Assembly (NCBI RefSeq): GCF_000340215.1
Contig: NW_006921535.1
Span: 5,573,528-5,637,527 of the forward strand
DNA: 64,000 nt
Reading direction: 5' to 3'
Source of the DNA: Pseudocercospora fijiensis CIRAD86
Taxonomy: Eukaryota; Ascomycota; Dothideomycetes; Mycosphaerellales; Mycosphaerellaceae
Shown here piece after piece: positions 10,700 through 23,600 of this stretch; within the stretch, counting starts at the first letter, position 1; each line of letters opens with the position of its first letter. The notes below the pieces were generated by a model. It was not told the DNA's origin. It saw only the letters and a list, made by a program, of their open reading frames with translations, and searched no databases. The position numbers and the translations under genes are program-made.

Positions 10700-13600
10700 G
10701 CTAAATAAAAGACTAATCAATCGGCTCGCTTATTTAAAGCCTATTTAAAGACCCTCGAGGACGACCTTCCGGCTAAAACTAATTCTATATAGATCTCCGA
10801 AATACGCCCTAAATTGAGATAGGAATTGGTCCTTAAATTGGACCGCCGCCGTGTATTCGAACAGACTAATCTAATACGTATTCAATTTATAGTTAAAGTA
10901 GAAATAGCTAAACGAGCTATTTAGCTTTAGTAACGGCTAGAGTCGAGGATCCGACCGACTAGTACTAACCGTAGCAACCGTAGTAGCCGCGCAGGAAATC
11001 AAGGTTCCTACTAAGACAATAATGCTAATAATAGGAATAGTAACGACCGTAGAAGAGGCCGTAGCCGACGGCTATATAGAGGAGGCTATAATAGGGGCCG
11101 TAGAAGGGGCTCGTATCCCTATAATACTAATCGCTTAACTAACAATAGCAGCAATAGCGGCTATAGCAATCCCCTAACCGGGTTAAAGTGCTTTAACTAT
11201 AATAGCACTAGCTATCTCCTAGGCTAATACGATAAACCTAAGGACTAGGCCCGAATCGACCGTACTACCGCTAAGTACCGAAAGCACCTTTTAGCCGCTA
11301 ATACTACCCCTATCGGTCCTCCCTATTAGTCGAAAAAAGAATAAGCGCTATACTAACTGTTAGCCTCGTATAGCGTAAAACTATCGATATTGTACTAGCT
11401 ATAATACGCTCCTACCTTATATAGGATACGAAGGGCACTAACTATTAAACTAAGGTTATGCTAGACCCGGGAAATTCGGTTAGTGCCCTTATTAGCTATC
11501 GCCTAGCTAAGCAATTAGACCTTCGACAATTAAATAGGGCTAACCTACTAACCCTTGCTTAGTTTAATAACGCTCGGCACTTAACCTATAGGGCCTACTA
11601 CATTCCTATAGTTCTAAAGGACGACCTCGGAAATGAACGCCTACTAGACTTTACTACCTATATAGTAGATATAGACAACCTATATAGGGGAGCTACTATT
11701 ATTATTAGCAACCCTATCCTTAAGCACTATACTATCGCTATAGACTTAGGCAGTTAATAATAGCGATTTAGAATCGCTAGGAAAGAGGACATCGAATACA
11801 TTAATGTTAGCGAGTGCCCTAATAATATTAGGGTCCTATTTATTAGCAACCTAACCCTAGCTAACCTAACGGTCGACCTATTAGGGGATAACGATAAACC
11901 TATACCCCCTAATAGTATAGACCCTAATCAACTCGCTCGCATCCTATAGCCTATTCGAGAGACCTATATTAATATATTCAAACACTACCTAGTATCGATA
12001 TTGCCTATGTTTAAGGAGACGGACTATAAGATCGATATTATATAGGGCAAGGAGGTTCCTTTTAGGCCCCTCTACAACCTTAGTAAACGAGAGCTTGCTA
12101 TACTACGTAAGTACCTAGATAAGAACCTAGCTAATAGTCGAATTTAGTATAGCAATAGCCCTGCTAGTGTACCTATCCTATTCGTGCTAAAGAAGGATAG
12201 CGGCCTGCGTTTATATATTAATTATAGAGGGCTTAATGCTGTTACTATTAAAGACCGCTGTCTACTTCCGCTTATTAATAAGACCCTCGATCGCCTTTCT
12301 AGCGCCTACTTCTATACTATATTAGACATTAAGGACGCCTATTACCGCATCCGCATTCGTAAGGGTAATAAATAGAAGACAGCCTTCCGCACTCGCTATA
12401 GCTATTTTAAGTACTTAGTTATGCTATTTAGCCTAGCTAATGCCCCTATAACATTCTAGTCCTACATTAATCGGGCCCTATTAGGCCTATTAGACTACCT
12501 CTGCGTAGTCTATCTAGACGATATCCTAGTCTATACCTACTTACCTAACATTGCGGAATATTAGGCTACCGTACGTAAGGTACTCGACCGCCTACGGGCC
12601 TATAGCTTATACTATAAACCCTCTAAATGCACCTTTGCTACTAAAGAGGTGCCCTTCCTTAGCTTCCTTATATCAACTAATAGTATAAAGGCTAACCCTA
12701 ATCGGATCAAAACTATTACTAAGTAGCTAACGCCTACTAGTATTAAAGAGCTTTAATCGTTCCTAGGTTTTGCTAACTTTTACCGCCGTTTTATTAAGGG
12801 CTATTCGAGGCATATAATGCTACTTACTAAGCTTACTAAGACTAAGGCAAACCCTTCTAGAGAGTTCAAATAGACTAATAGAGCACAAGCCGCTTTTAAC
12901 GGTCTAAAGCAACGCTTTACTAAAGTCCCCCTATTGCACTATTTTATACTAAGCAAGTAGATCTATATTAAGACTAACGCTTTATAGTTCGCTATATTAG
13001 CTATTATATTATAACAGGCTAATAATACCTACTAGCACCTAATTGCCTTCTTCTCGAGAAAGATAATTAACGCTAAGCGTCGCTACGAGACCTACGAGCA
13101 AGAATTGCTAGCTATTATCGAGGCCTTTAAGTATTAGAGGCACTACCTCGATAGGGCCTAATATAGGATTTAGGTCTATATAGACTATAACAACCTCCGT
13201 AGCATTACTAAGGTTACTAGGGTTATAGGTCGATAGGCTAGATAGGCCGTCTACTTCGCCGGGTTCGATTTTAATATATTATATCGGCTAGGCGTAAGTA
13301 ACCCTACTAATAGCCTATCGAGGCGACCTAATTACAATAGCGAGACTTAGCAATCTATTAATTTATTGTTTCTAACCCTATAGTATAAGATTGCTATAGC
13401 CTATATTGTTAATAAGTAAGCGTAGGATAAGCGGCTTACCGGACTCCGCGACGGCTCGAAGCATATTAATACTCTTACTATATTAATAGTGCGTATTAAG
13501 GACATAGATAGGAGAAGTTATAATAACTCCCTAGTCGATATCGCTATATATAGTAATAGCGATTAAAGCACTACTATAGTTAATCCGGCTACTAGTGCTA

Positions 13601-15222
13601 TTAGATACATATAATACGTACCTCGTTTAATAGCGAGGGTGCTATTAAATAACCTTGCAAATAGGGATAGTTAATCGTTTATAGATAAGCTATTACGGGC
13701 TTAGTAGAGGGACGCCTTTGCTGCTAAACGTATCGACAAGCTTATAAGTAGGCGAAAGACTCGATCTAGTAAGAGTAATAATAATTAGTCGATCGACGAT
13801 AAGGGTTACTTAAAGTTCAAGGGCAGATACTATATCCCCGCTAAACAATCGATTAGATAAGAGCTTCTTAAGCGACACTATAATAGTAAGCTTGCTAGTT
13901 ACTATAGTATAGAGAGGTCGTACGAGCTACTATCGCTTATATACTACTAGCTAAATAGTAAGCGGGACATAAAGGAATACGTTAATACGTATACCGTATG
14001 CTAACATATTAAGGTACTAAAGCATTAGCCTTTTAGCGAGTTGTCCTTATTGCTAATCCCTTATAAGCCATTTACAGAGCTTATAATAGATTTCATTATA
14101 GGTCTTCCCCCTACTAAGCGAAGGGGAAGCAAAGACATCTTTAACGCTATCCTAGTCGTTATAGACTAGTTTACTAAGGGCGCTCGATACGTCCCGGCGC
14201 GGAAAGATTAGACTACTATTAATATAGCAGAAGCGCTATAGAACAACATCTTCTATACCTATTAGGGGACCCCTAAAGGGATAGTCTCTAACCGAGGCTC
14301 GATATTTATATCTTATTATTAGAGTAAGATATGCCTGTAACTAAGACTTAAGCATCGCCTGTCTATAGCATTCTATCTATAAATAGATAGCTAAACCGAG
14401 AAGCAAAATGCTACCCTATAGTAGTACCTACGTAGCTACATTAATAAAAACCCTAACGACTAGGTTAACCTCCTATAACTAGCTGAATTCGTATATAATA
14501 ACAGTATCTACTTATTAACTAAGGTATCGCCGTATATAGCTATAATAGGCCAAAACGCTGCCTTACTATAAGATCCATTTACCTCGCTCGAGGCCGAGCG
14601 TAAGGAAAGGGAAGCGCGTTAAGCCCCTAAAACACTAGCGGCTATAGAGAGGGTTTAAAAGATGCGAGAAATTTACGCTATAATAGCTAACAAACTAGCA
14701 AAGGCCTAGGCCTATTAGAAGGCCTACTATAACAAACACTATACGCTAATAACCTTTAAATAAGGCGATATAGTTATACTTAGTACGAAGAACCTCCGTA
14801 TCCGCAAATACCTATTACCTAATAGCAAAACAAGGCCTAAGCTCGCACTAAGATATATTAGCCTATTCCGCATCCGAGAACCGAAGGGTAATAGCTAGGC
14901 CTACTAGTTGTAGCTCCCTCCTTATTATACTATCTATAACACCTTCTACGTATCCCTCCTTAAGCCGTACTACCTACGTAAAGAGGATAAAGCACCTACT
15001 AAATCTAAGGATATACTAGCTAATAGCGAAGAGCTGTAGTCTATAGAACGTATTCTAAAGCACCGGATTAGGCAAGGCAAGAAGGAATACCTCCTAAGAT
15101 AGCAAGGCTACCTACCTAAATAGGACTCGTAGGAAGCTAAAGCCTCTTTTAAAGATATAACTAAGTTGTTAGATAAATATTAGACTAGTGTAAAGAATAA
15201 GAAGAAGGCTAAGGGCCTATAA
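10700..15222 (+). mobile_element. Ty3/gypsy chromovirus, RIP-inactivated
   Basis: The gag C-terminus (about 10,730-11,330) has an Arg/Gly/Asn-rich stretch and a CCHC zinc-knuckle remnant at 11,189 in which expected Cys and His now read Tyr. pol runs in a different single frame from 11,461 to TAA at 15,220-15,222. It shows a protease-like LDPGNSVSALI (11,461), reverse transcriptase YRGLNAVTIKD (about 12,209) with YLDD at 12,511-12,522, RNase H FFSRKIINAKRRYETYEQE (about 13,050), and an integrase core with its first Asp at 14,164. The C-terminal chromodomain (IERILKHRIRQGKKEYLL, 15,043-15,190) defines chromoviruses, which use it to target chromatin. Many TAG stops interrupt it. LTRs were not found with certainty; the sequence directly after the stop begins TGTCGCC and could start a 3' LTR. 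The gag N-terminus appears missing. Confidence 0.85.
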
Positions 15223-17200
15223 TGTCGCCTAGGAACAATGCTACCCCCGGGGTGCTATTAGCTAACTAATTAGAGGCCGGCAAACTAGGACAATAAGACT
15301 ACACTACTATAGCGAACGCGTACCGAGCATTAATAACGCGCTATAATACGTTAGCTAATCGCCCGCTCTTTTAAGGACTCTACCTCTTTACTAACGTACC
15401 CTATAGGTCCCCCTCTTATTCCTTCCTTCTAACGAGGCCTCGAGGCCTAGGCGGTCGGCAAAGGCGGCGCGCGCGTAAGCGAATAGTGCTAGCAATAATA
15501 ATAATAGCGCCGTAGCATAAGTAGCGATATACCGAAGGGCGGCACGGCTAGCGCGGCTATATTAGTAATAGTATTACAGAGTATGTCGCTAGTTAAAGTA
15601 TTACTAGTCGAAGGAAATTAAGAGTAAGGTAAAGTTAGCGCTAAGACGACTAGCGCCGCTATTATTAACCTATTATTACTACGCCTACGGATACAACCTT
15701 ACCTATACTACGAGCCTAAGGCACCTTTAATTAAAACTTTAATTAAAACTTTAAGCCGCCTAAAAGATTAAGCGACTAATAGACTAACTAAGGGCAAAAC
15801 TATAGAGCTAAGCTAGCCGGGGTCGATCTTACGGACAATAGGTTACTCCTCGATCTTTCTAACCCTTTAAGCGAGGCGAACCTTAACTACTACACTTATA
15901 ATAGCCTTTACTTATAGAAACTAGACGAGCTGTATTTTTTTCTAAAAAGATAAGATAAGATTAACAATTGAAGGCTACTAAACCTAACTAATTAGGGCTA
16001 GCGAAACTACGAACAATAATAGCCCTCGTAATAATAAGAACAAACCCTCGGAAGCGGACAACCCTCGGAAGCGGATATAGCTAGGTCTTTTAGAGTAGAC
16101 GCAAAGAACTCGGAACGATATTACTTAGAGCGGAGGCAGTGCTATAATACCTCGTACGTCTACCTATTATAGTAGGGAAGACGCGCCTATATTATAATTA
16201 GTCGATAGCCCTTAATTCTTATAGCTTTATATCCCTTTACTTTATTATATATAAGGATAGCGCAGTTAGAGTTAGATATTATATTAGAAGGTAAGGTTTG
16301 ACATAGTTATATAATTAGGTAGTTAAGTGTTTAATTTAGCGAGGCTAAGCAGCTTATTAGATTTGCTAAGTTAGTAGCAATAGAGGTCGAGATTGGAATA
16401 TAGACAGGCTACGAGGGCGCGGCCTTTAGAAGGGAAGCATATATTAGGGCTAAAGAGGCTATACGTAATTAGTATATAACTAGGCCGAGTAAAGCTAGGG
16501 TCTTAATGCCTTAGGCAGGGCTTAGCGCTTAGCGTTAGGCTAACTCTCCTGCCTTCCTCCCTCTCCTCCTAGATCCTTATCGAATACTATACTAATTTAC
16601 GACTACCCTATCTACCTGCTAATATAACCCTTATTGTAACCGCTATATACGTAGAGGTAGTAGTTCTTCCTAATTTACGGAGATATTAGATTAAGCGTAT
16701 AGTACGCGATCTAACTCGGTATAGAAACCACAGCTATAATCTTCGGGAACGCTAGGTATTTAAGTTCCTTCTTTTTCTAGATCTATATATCTTTAGAGTT
16801 AGAGTAAGGAATAGGTCTAGTAAAATAGAAGGGAAACTAATTCCTTATATATACTTCTCGCTACCTTAGGCCGCATTTAGCCTACTAGTATAGTATTAAG
16901 CGCTCGTAGGGTTTTATCTTAGGCTTGCTATAAGTCTATAGATATTAAGCCGTTATTAGATAAGGCATTACGATATAGTCGCTTCTACTCTATTTAAAAA
17001 TTAAAATATAGAATATTAGAATTTTTCTACGCTAATATATAATATATTAGAACGTTCGGAGCTACTATAGACTTTCTTTTAACTAAGGGAGAGCTAAATT
17101 TAAGATATATAATAGGTAATATACTTAGTCTTATAACTTAGAACAGTTATCTGCTTTAGTACCAAGTATACCTATAATATTTCGAAGCTTTATTTCTTAT
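15223..17200. other. TA-rich degraded sequence without a recognisable gene
   Basis: Continuation of the RIP block. It contains a short direct duplication of accctcggaagcgga near 16,047-16,075 and long AT-rich runs around 16,980-17,200. Part may be a degraded 3' LTR of the chromovirus. I see no protein-coding frame. Confidence 0.5.
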
Positions 17201-17569
17201 AGGATTTCATTAGAGAGGCGAGGCTACGGCAGTGGATAGTGAGTGGTATAGCGAGTTCATCAATTATGCAGAGGGGTTTGCATACTTATGCCTCATTCCC
17301 GCTATGAAAGTTCAAAGCTCATCCAGTCTGAGTGCGAATGATGGTAAGCTGATGACCGCTTGAGCGGGTACGTCCGACAACCGTTCAATGTATTCCGCTG
17401 CGCCTTTCCACTGCTCTCAGCTGAACGACATCGCGCTTCATGGGTGTGGTAGCACAGAAGAACTTCAAATTTCAAGTCTGAAGCTTCGCCTCTCCTTCTC
17501 TCTGCTCGAGGCAAGAATATCACGGTCTTGATCATCATTGCACATCTGCTTAAGCCCGTTTCGACAACC

Positions 17570-17864
17570 ATGAAACATCAGCTTATCTTTCCCCTCCTGC
17601 TCGCCGCCGTCGCAGCCGTACCAGCAACTCTCGAAGCAAGTCCAAATACCTGCACTCCAGCCTGCGGATCAAAGACAGCCGCTTGCTGCAGCGGAGATGC
17701 ACCATTTGGCGGCGTGATCGCATTCGAGGTTCGTAGCAGCTCTGATGTCGGCTTTCACCTTCTCACGGATATTGCAGTGCGTGCGATTCGACGAAAACAA
17801 TGAGATTTGCCGGAACCCTGGGATGGTGTATTGCTGTTTGACTTTCTTTGTAAGTTTGATCTAG
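17570..17864 (+). CDS. Small secreted Cys-rich protein (two exons), effector-like
   Basis: The start is the ATG at 17,570 (context acaaccATG). Exon 1 is 17,570-17,728, then a 49-nt intron 17,729-17,777 (GTTCGT..TTGCAG, phase 0), then exon 2 17,778-17,864 ending TAG. The product is about 81 residues. It has an N-terminal signal peptide (MKHQLIFPLLLAAVAAVPA), then NTCTPACGSK, a CC pair, and after the intron CVRF.., a lone C and a second CC pair: eight Cys in all. Small, secreted and Cys-rich is the profile of fungal effectors and hydrophobin-like proteins, but the spacing is not the classical hydrophobin C-CC-C-C-CC-C. A GTAAGT inside the last codons could start another intron, changing the C-terminus. 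It is the first gene outside the RIP block, a typical place for effectors. Function unknown. Confidence 0.5.
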
Positions 17865-18189
17865 AGGAGTACTTCGGTGAGTTAATCTGATGGTGCGGAA
17901 GGGAAACGCTTGTTTGAACAACGTAAAGCCGTGCGAATAGGTTATGGTTATGGGACCTTGATTGTAGTGAAGGCAACGGAATGAGGGGGAGTATAGCCAT
18001 TGCAATGACTTCTAAAAAAGTCCGGAATATCATATTAAGCGTCATACGTCGTGGCGTTTCGAGCAACCTACCCGCTTCTCAGACCAGTGTACTTTGTTCT
18101 AATGTTTCGTGCTGAGTTGGGACCAACAATTGGGAGTCGTTCCGCTTAGAATCGTTGGGCCCAGAAAGATGAAGTGGCCTGATCTGTAA

Positions 18190-19420
18190 CCTTCAGGTCG
18201 CAGTACTAAAAGGAATGGGGCTCCAATTGCGAAGAAGATTTGATCTCCAGGTTGAAGCCCGCGGCAAAACCAGAAGCCGATTTTATTATTAGTGGCCGTG
18301 AATCAAGAGTGATTGCTAAGGCCGTCTCGCTGTAAGGATTGTCTGCAATATTTTCCAAATATAATAGCGCAGCATCGCGTGTCTTTACCGCAATGTCTAA
18401 TAGCACTTGTAATTGGGATGCAATTTGCTGTCCTTAGTGAAGTATTCGAGAACCTCGACTAAGCGAGAGAATCGAGTGGCACGTAATGACAGATCCTTAC
18501 AGGCGAAGCACTACAGTATTCCATGTAGCTCTTCGCCACTCTCGCGCAGACTAACGCGATCGGAGAGCAAGCGCACGACAAGCTCGTCTGGCCGCTGGCT
18601 TGACTCTAAGATTTCAGCATGTCTAGGTCTTCTGGAATGTCTCACATAGAACCTCTCGGCCCATCCATAGATCGAGTAAGAAGAAGGCCAATCGATGCAC
18701 CAAGTCGGGAGCTCGAAGTGGCCACGTCTCGGCAAGCTCAAAGAATCGGCCACAGACTCTGGGAGTGGCTGATCAGGATTCTGGTCGCTTGAACAAAGAT
18801 CTCAGGGGCAGTTATGTCATATGATAGTCCATCGAACTGGACATAAAAGTTTTCGAAGAACAGCCAGCGCTCCGATAACGTGGTCTCTCGGGTCTGTAGC
18901 TTTTAGAGCCAGCACGGCATCAACAATGCGGTAAGCCCTGGTATAGTCGGGCAGCGGTAGATTTGTACATGGTTCGGATTTTATTTCCCTCATGTGCGAA
19001 TCAATTTCGATTCGTGTGAAGAGCCATGATGAGACTGTCGAATATATGATTGGACGACATAAATTTCCAAGGAGCAGCATGAGACCCGCAGACGACGAAA
19101 GGATGTTTACTTAGGACGAATTCTTGCAGCGTCCACACTCGATCGCTCCATGGTCGCCCATCCAACAAGATCGATTTCTCAGGATCTCCAGAGACCTGGT
19201 CACAGTCAGCACAGACTGAGGTTGGGCGTGATTGAAACAGCCTGGCCGTTGCAGTGAAGCTCCCGCGATTTGTCGTCTGTTCCTCATACGTAGGACAGAG
19301 CCTCATATTGCGCTTTGAGCAAAGGTACGACTTCCAGAGAGCAACGAAAAGGCGTGTTGAAAGCTCGCGATGGTCTCAATGAGATGATTCGGATCTCGCC
19401 AGCTTCAAGACCATGGTAGA
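18190..19420 (-). pseudogene. HET-domain (heterokaryon incompatibility) pseudogene
   Basis: HET proteins trigger incompatibility cell death in filamentous fungi. Minus-strand pieces match the family in order: GEIRIISLRPSRAFN and YEALSYV (19,400-19,280), where the Trp of the hallmark LSYVWG is a TGA stop; then RPWSDRVWTLQEFVL (about 19,175-19,130); DPRDHVIGAL (about 18,890) in another frame; and LPTWCIDWPSSYS (about 18,705) in yet another. The conserved middle WIDxLCINQ stretch is missing, and sequence jumps from the N-terminal strand region straight to the RVWTLQE part. The premature stop, the internal loss and at least two frame changes make it a decayed gene. A few frame changes might be introns, but not the missing core. 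Confidence 0.75.
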
Positions 19421-20618
19421 TACCGTCCATATGGCCAATACCACAGAGTCACGACGACCAAGTGAAGCTGCTGGAGTAGCGATACTGTGTCTGCAGGCCG
19501 GGACCGTCTCTAGATCAGCTACATCCTCGAGACACCTACCTGGATTGAACTGCAAGACAGGGGCCCGGGGACGCTGCCAACATTGCAGTAGAGCGCCAAG
19601 AGCGCCAGTTCTGTATGTGAGTTATGGCTAAGACGAGTACTCACACATTGAAGATCATCGTATGGCTATCAGCAGAAGCTTTCGGTGGGCAAAAAGCGCG
19701 TGTGATGTAAGGTACGAGAAGTTGCCATCAAGGGAAACGGTCTCCGCCCCGTCGACACCTCAGGCATGAACTTTTTGACCACACCTCCTTCCCGCCGTTC
19801 TGTTCTGCACCGTGAACACATCACATCACGTCCTCCTGCTGTCAAACAAAAATCTTGCGTGTAAATGATTGTTCTGGGATACTGGAACCACTGAATAGAT
19901 CCGCCCTTTGTCCTAAACCTGTCTCCGATGTTGACATCGCACGAATGAACAAAGACGACACGACAAATGCCGAGCATGGTTGAAAGAGATGGGCTCTGAA
20001 GGCCGGTTGACTGGGAGAGAGAGGGTACAGTCAGGCGCTGAAACACGGACAACCTTTCCAGTGCACTGAAGATGCGGATGACAAGGGCCATTCAGGCTGC
20101 TGTGCAGCCCGAACAGCTCACTGCCACAGTGATGGTGTTCTGCTGTCTTGCCCGAGATTGTCTGAGGAGTGCAACATTGTTTGCCGCATGCTCTCCAGCA
20201 CCTCTATAAGGGTATGCTAGGCGTTTGTAGTCCGCTCAGCGCGCTGCAAGGACGAAAGGATAGGCGAGCACTGTGGACAACAGGACCATCGCATACAAAT
20301 CACGCATCCTCTTTACTCATGCTCAGTCTATAGGTGAACGACACGATGTATACACTGGTGATTGCTGCGCAAGTGAACGCTGCAAATCTCATCTTTGATC
20401 ATTCACTCACGCTGCTAATTTGCCCCACATTTACTTACCCCGATTTGGCTAGCTTCATCCGCGGCGACTTGTTTGCCTAAGGCTCGACCACCGCGCTTTT
20501 TCCAACTTCCCACGCGCACCCCAGCACACAACATCTGGCGCGCGCACTTTGGCATCAAATCGACACCAGAACAGAATCGCGAGCGCCTCCCCAACCACCA
20601 CTTCCCACAGCCGCCAAC
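19421..20618. other. Intergenic region without a supported gene
   Basis: Ordinary base composition. The longest frame (minus, 20,091-19,669, 140 codons) has a real ATG but no family features and an odd composition, so I do not call it. The stretch next to 20,619 is likely the promoter and 5' UTR of the following plus-strand gene, with pyrimidine-rich sequence and a ccaacATGG start context. Confidence 0.4.
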
Positions 20619-23600
20619 ATGGGCGCAGTGCTCGGCCGACCCGGCTTGCCGCTGGCAGCACTGGCTGCGCTCTTCAGTGGTTTTGGGAACACACCCCGAC
20701 TCGACGCGCCACAGTACCTTTTGTCATCATCCCAGTCCTCCTTCTGGCCATCACTGCCTCCAGCACCTGCGCGCAGCGATGGCGGCGATGTCCACAACGC
20801 GACATCTCAAGGACTGATGGTCGCGACGAGCGGCCCTGATTTGAATCATGGCAACGTTTCTTGGGTCTTCTCTCCTCATCCTTCCGTATTTATTCAAGTC
20901 GCCCTCCTCATTCTTGCCCGTCTGGCCCCAAATACTCCTTTGGTGACGTACATCAACCGCGCCCATTCGGTGATACTACTGGTCGCGCTGGCAGTCCAGT
21001 ACTGTCCAGGTCTCGTCTTCTCGCTGATACAAGACGGTATCGTACAGCTGCTAATTGCTGTCGGCATCGCGCTTTGGCAAATCTGGAGGAATCCAGCAGT
21101 CGAGTACACCATAGATGAAGACATTCAAGACGAGACAAAAGCCAGCGACAACAACCTTCTGCAAAATTCTGCAGTGGGTCAGTCGGAAGATAAATCGACC
21201 CAGTTCCCAGAACAAGCCCCGACGACGCCCGTCGAAGATAATCAAACCATCCTCCGACAGAACGAAGCACTGCGTCTTGAACTCTTGGAAGCAAAAAAGA
21301 AGCAAGAGTGTCAGGCTACTAAGGATCTGGAAGAGATCATCACTCTCAAGGCCAAGCTCAAGGCAGAATGCAAGAAGCATGGCATGGCCCGCAACGACCT
21401 GGGAATCTGGAAGGCAAGAGCAGAGAAGGCGGAGGACAAGCTCAAACTCGCCGAGCTCGCTGGGGAGACTCTTGAAGCGCGGAGAATGAAGAAGTTCGCG
21501 GTTCAGGACGAAATCAGCGCGCTTCACAAACAACGTGCCAGAGTTGCTATAACGGCCAACCTGGAAGAGCAGCTCGCGGAAGCCAGGGAAGCATTGGTTA
21601 GAACGATCTTCACGACACATGAATCAGCGCAGAAGAACGAGCTTGTTTCCGAAGTTAAAGAGTTGTCCAAGAGGTTGGCTACTGCAAAAGCAGACGAGCT
21701 GCATGCTGCCCAGAAAGTCCTCAAGCTTCAGGGCAAGCAAGATACCGGCACACAGACGGACAATCATACTTCTCCCGAATCGACCTCCTCGTCAGCCACG
21801 TCTACGACCCTCGAAGCTTCCCAGTCCACGTCTCACAAGCCCAAGACGATTCTTGAGGCACTCATCAATCCAGAATCCTCACGATCCAACACCATCTCGG
21901 CACTTCCCCCATCCACGAGAGATACGCCGAGCATCGCAGACGCGCCCTCGGGCTTCGTGCCTCCATTTTCATCGCAAGAGCAAGGCGAAGATCATCAAAT
22001 GAGCACCACTTCAGCTCTCCACTCGCCTGAACCTCTCGCCAATGCAGCTGAGCCCAACACGCACTCGAGCAATCCCGAGTTGTCCAAATTACTGGCCTTC
22101 TTCAAGGCTAATCCGGCTCCTGAGCTGCCGCCGATCAGTCCCGCAGAGCCTGACACTCCGCCAAATGGCTCGATTGGTAACGTTGAATCAGTGCTACCGG
22201 TCACCGATAAGAAGCACGCCGCTCAGTCATTGCCGAAGGAAGACCAGACGAGCGATGCATTCTTGCCCATGCGGTCTGCGCTCCTGAATAGCAAGACTGT
22301 GCCTGAGACACCACCGCGCACGTCTGGAAGCGCTACGGATTCGGAATCGTCTCTACCGATTGCGGTACTGGAGAATGCTCAGAGCGTCGCTGACTCGTTC
22401 TCGTCCTCCTCGAATGCAGACCCTCCTCGCGCAGGTGCGACAGACTCAGTATCGTCGCTGACATCAATGCCTTCGGTATCATCAAACCCGTCAGCGGAGG
22501 ATCATACAAGTTCCAACCCACCGGTACAACCTACAGTATCGGAAAAGAAGCACGAATCCAGCACGAAGGCCGCAAGTGGAGCCGTGGCATCAGATGCTGC
22601 CCCATCACCAGCAGCACCGTCGTCGAAGCGATCAGTTTCCTCCCTTTCTTCCTCCACCACTCTGCCTTCCACGTCAAACCCATCATCCGGCATACCAGGA
22701 CTCTTCCGTCGAAGCGAGCAGTCAGCGCCCGTAGAAAACCCAACCTTACCTCGTCTCTGCTTCTACCGCCCACACATAAAAGCAGTCACGAGAAAACGTT
22801 GCATCAGAAAAGAGAACCAGACCTTCCCTTGTGTCAATGGCAAGAAGTGTGTAGGCGATCCAAGCCAGTACGACCAATCCACTGGCAAACTGATAAATCT
22901 TGGAGATCCTGATGCATCCCTCTACGGAGGCAGTAGCGACGAAGCTGAGAGCGCTCGCAGATTTACTGCTTGGAACCTTCAGCTCTGCCATGAGTGCTAC
23001 GTGGAGGTGGATCCGCCGATTGAGGTGGCAAAAGAGAAAGAGGCGGCGGAGGAGTCTCGATCAGACGAAGAGGCAGATGGGGATGCAGGCCTCGACGAAC
23101 AACTCTCCGGAAATGAGACCAATGCTGGCGGAGAAGCCACGCGTGAGCAAGAAGAGGAGGCAGACAAGCCTCAGATAAATGAAGATCAAGATGTGGATGA
23201 CGGCTTCGATGAAGAGGTGTATGGAAATGAGAGCAAAACTGGCGAAGAAGCCACGCACGAGCAGGAATGTGGAGAAAAGGAGGAGCAGGAGCCTGGCGAG
23301 GACCCAGAGGGCGACGCATTTGAAGCGGCGCTCAAGGCAGAGTTTGCAGTGCAATACGCAGAGGATGCGAAGGCAAAGGAGAAGACCGAGGAGGAGCAGA
23401 GAGAGGAGGGGGAGACAGAGGAGGGGGAGACAGAGCCTACTGCTGGTGAACCACAGATGGCGAGCAACGATGTCTCGGCACTCGTCGATCCAACCGAGGC
23501 CATGAATCTGACTGGAGCTGGGACTGGACCTGTGATGATGGCTGATCGTCCAGATCCATCAGTCTACCAGAATCCCGGCATGACTGAAGACGAGGCTTTC

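Larger units (their letters stand above)
1..17200. other. RIP-mutated repeat block
   Basis: The whole stretch has unusually many TpA steps and few CpA or TpG steps, while CpG remains common and GC is only moderately lowered. In-frame stops of the recognisable elements are mostly TAG. This is the expected result of RIP (C to T in CpA on both strands), a genome defence known in Pezizomycotina that acts on duplicated DNA during the sexual cycle. The change to ordinary coding-like composition is fairly sharp, between about 17,170 and 17,230. No intact gene is visible inside. Parts without a recognisable element (3,800-5,400, 5,780-6,950, 15,230-17,200) hold only short repeats and TA-rich filler. 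Confidence 0.85.
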
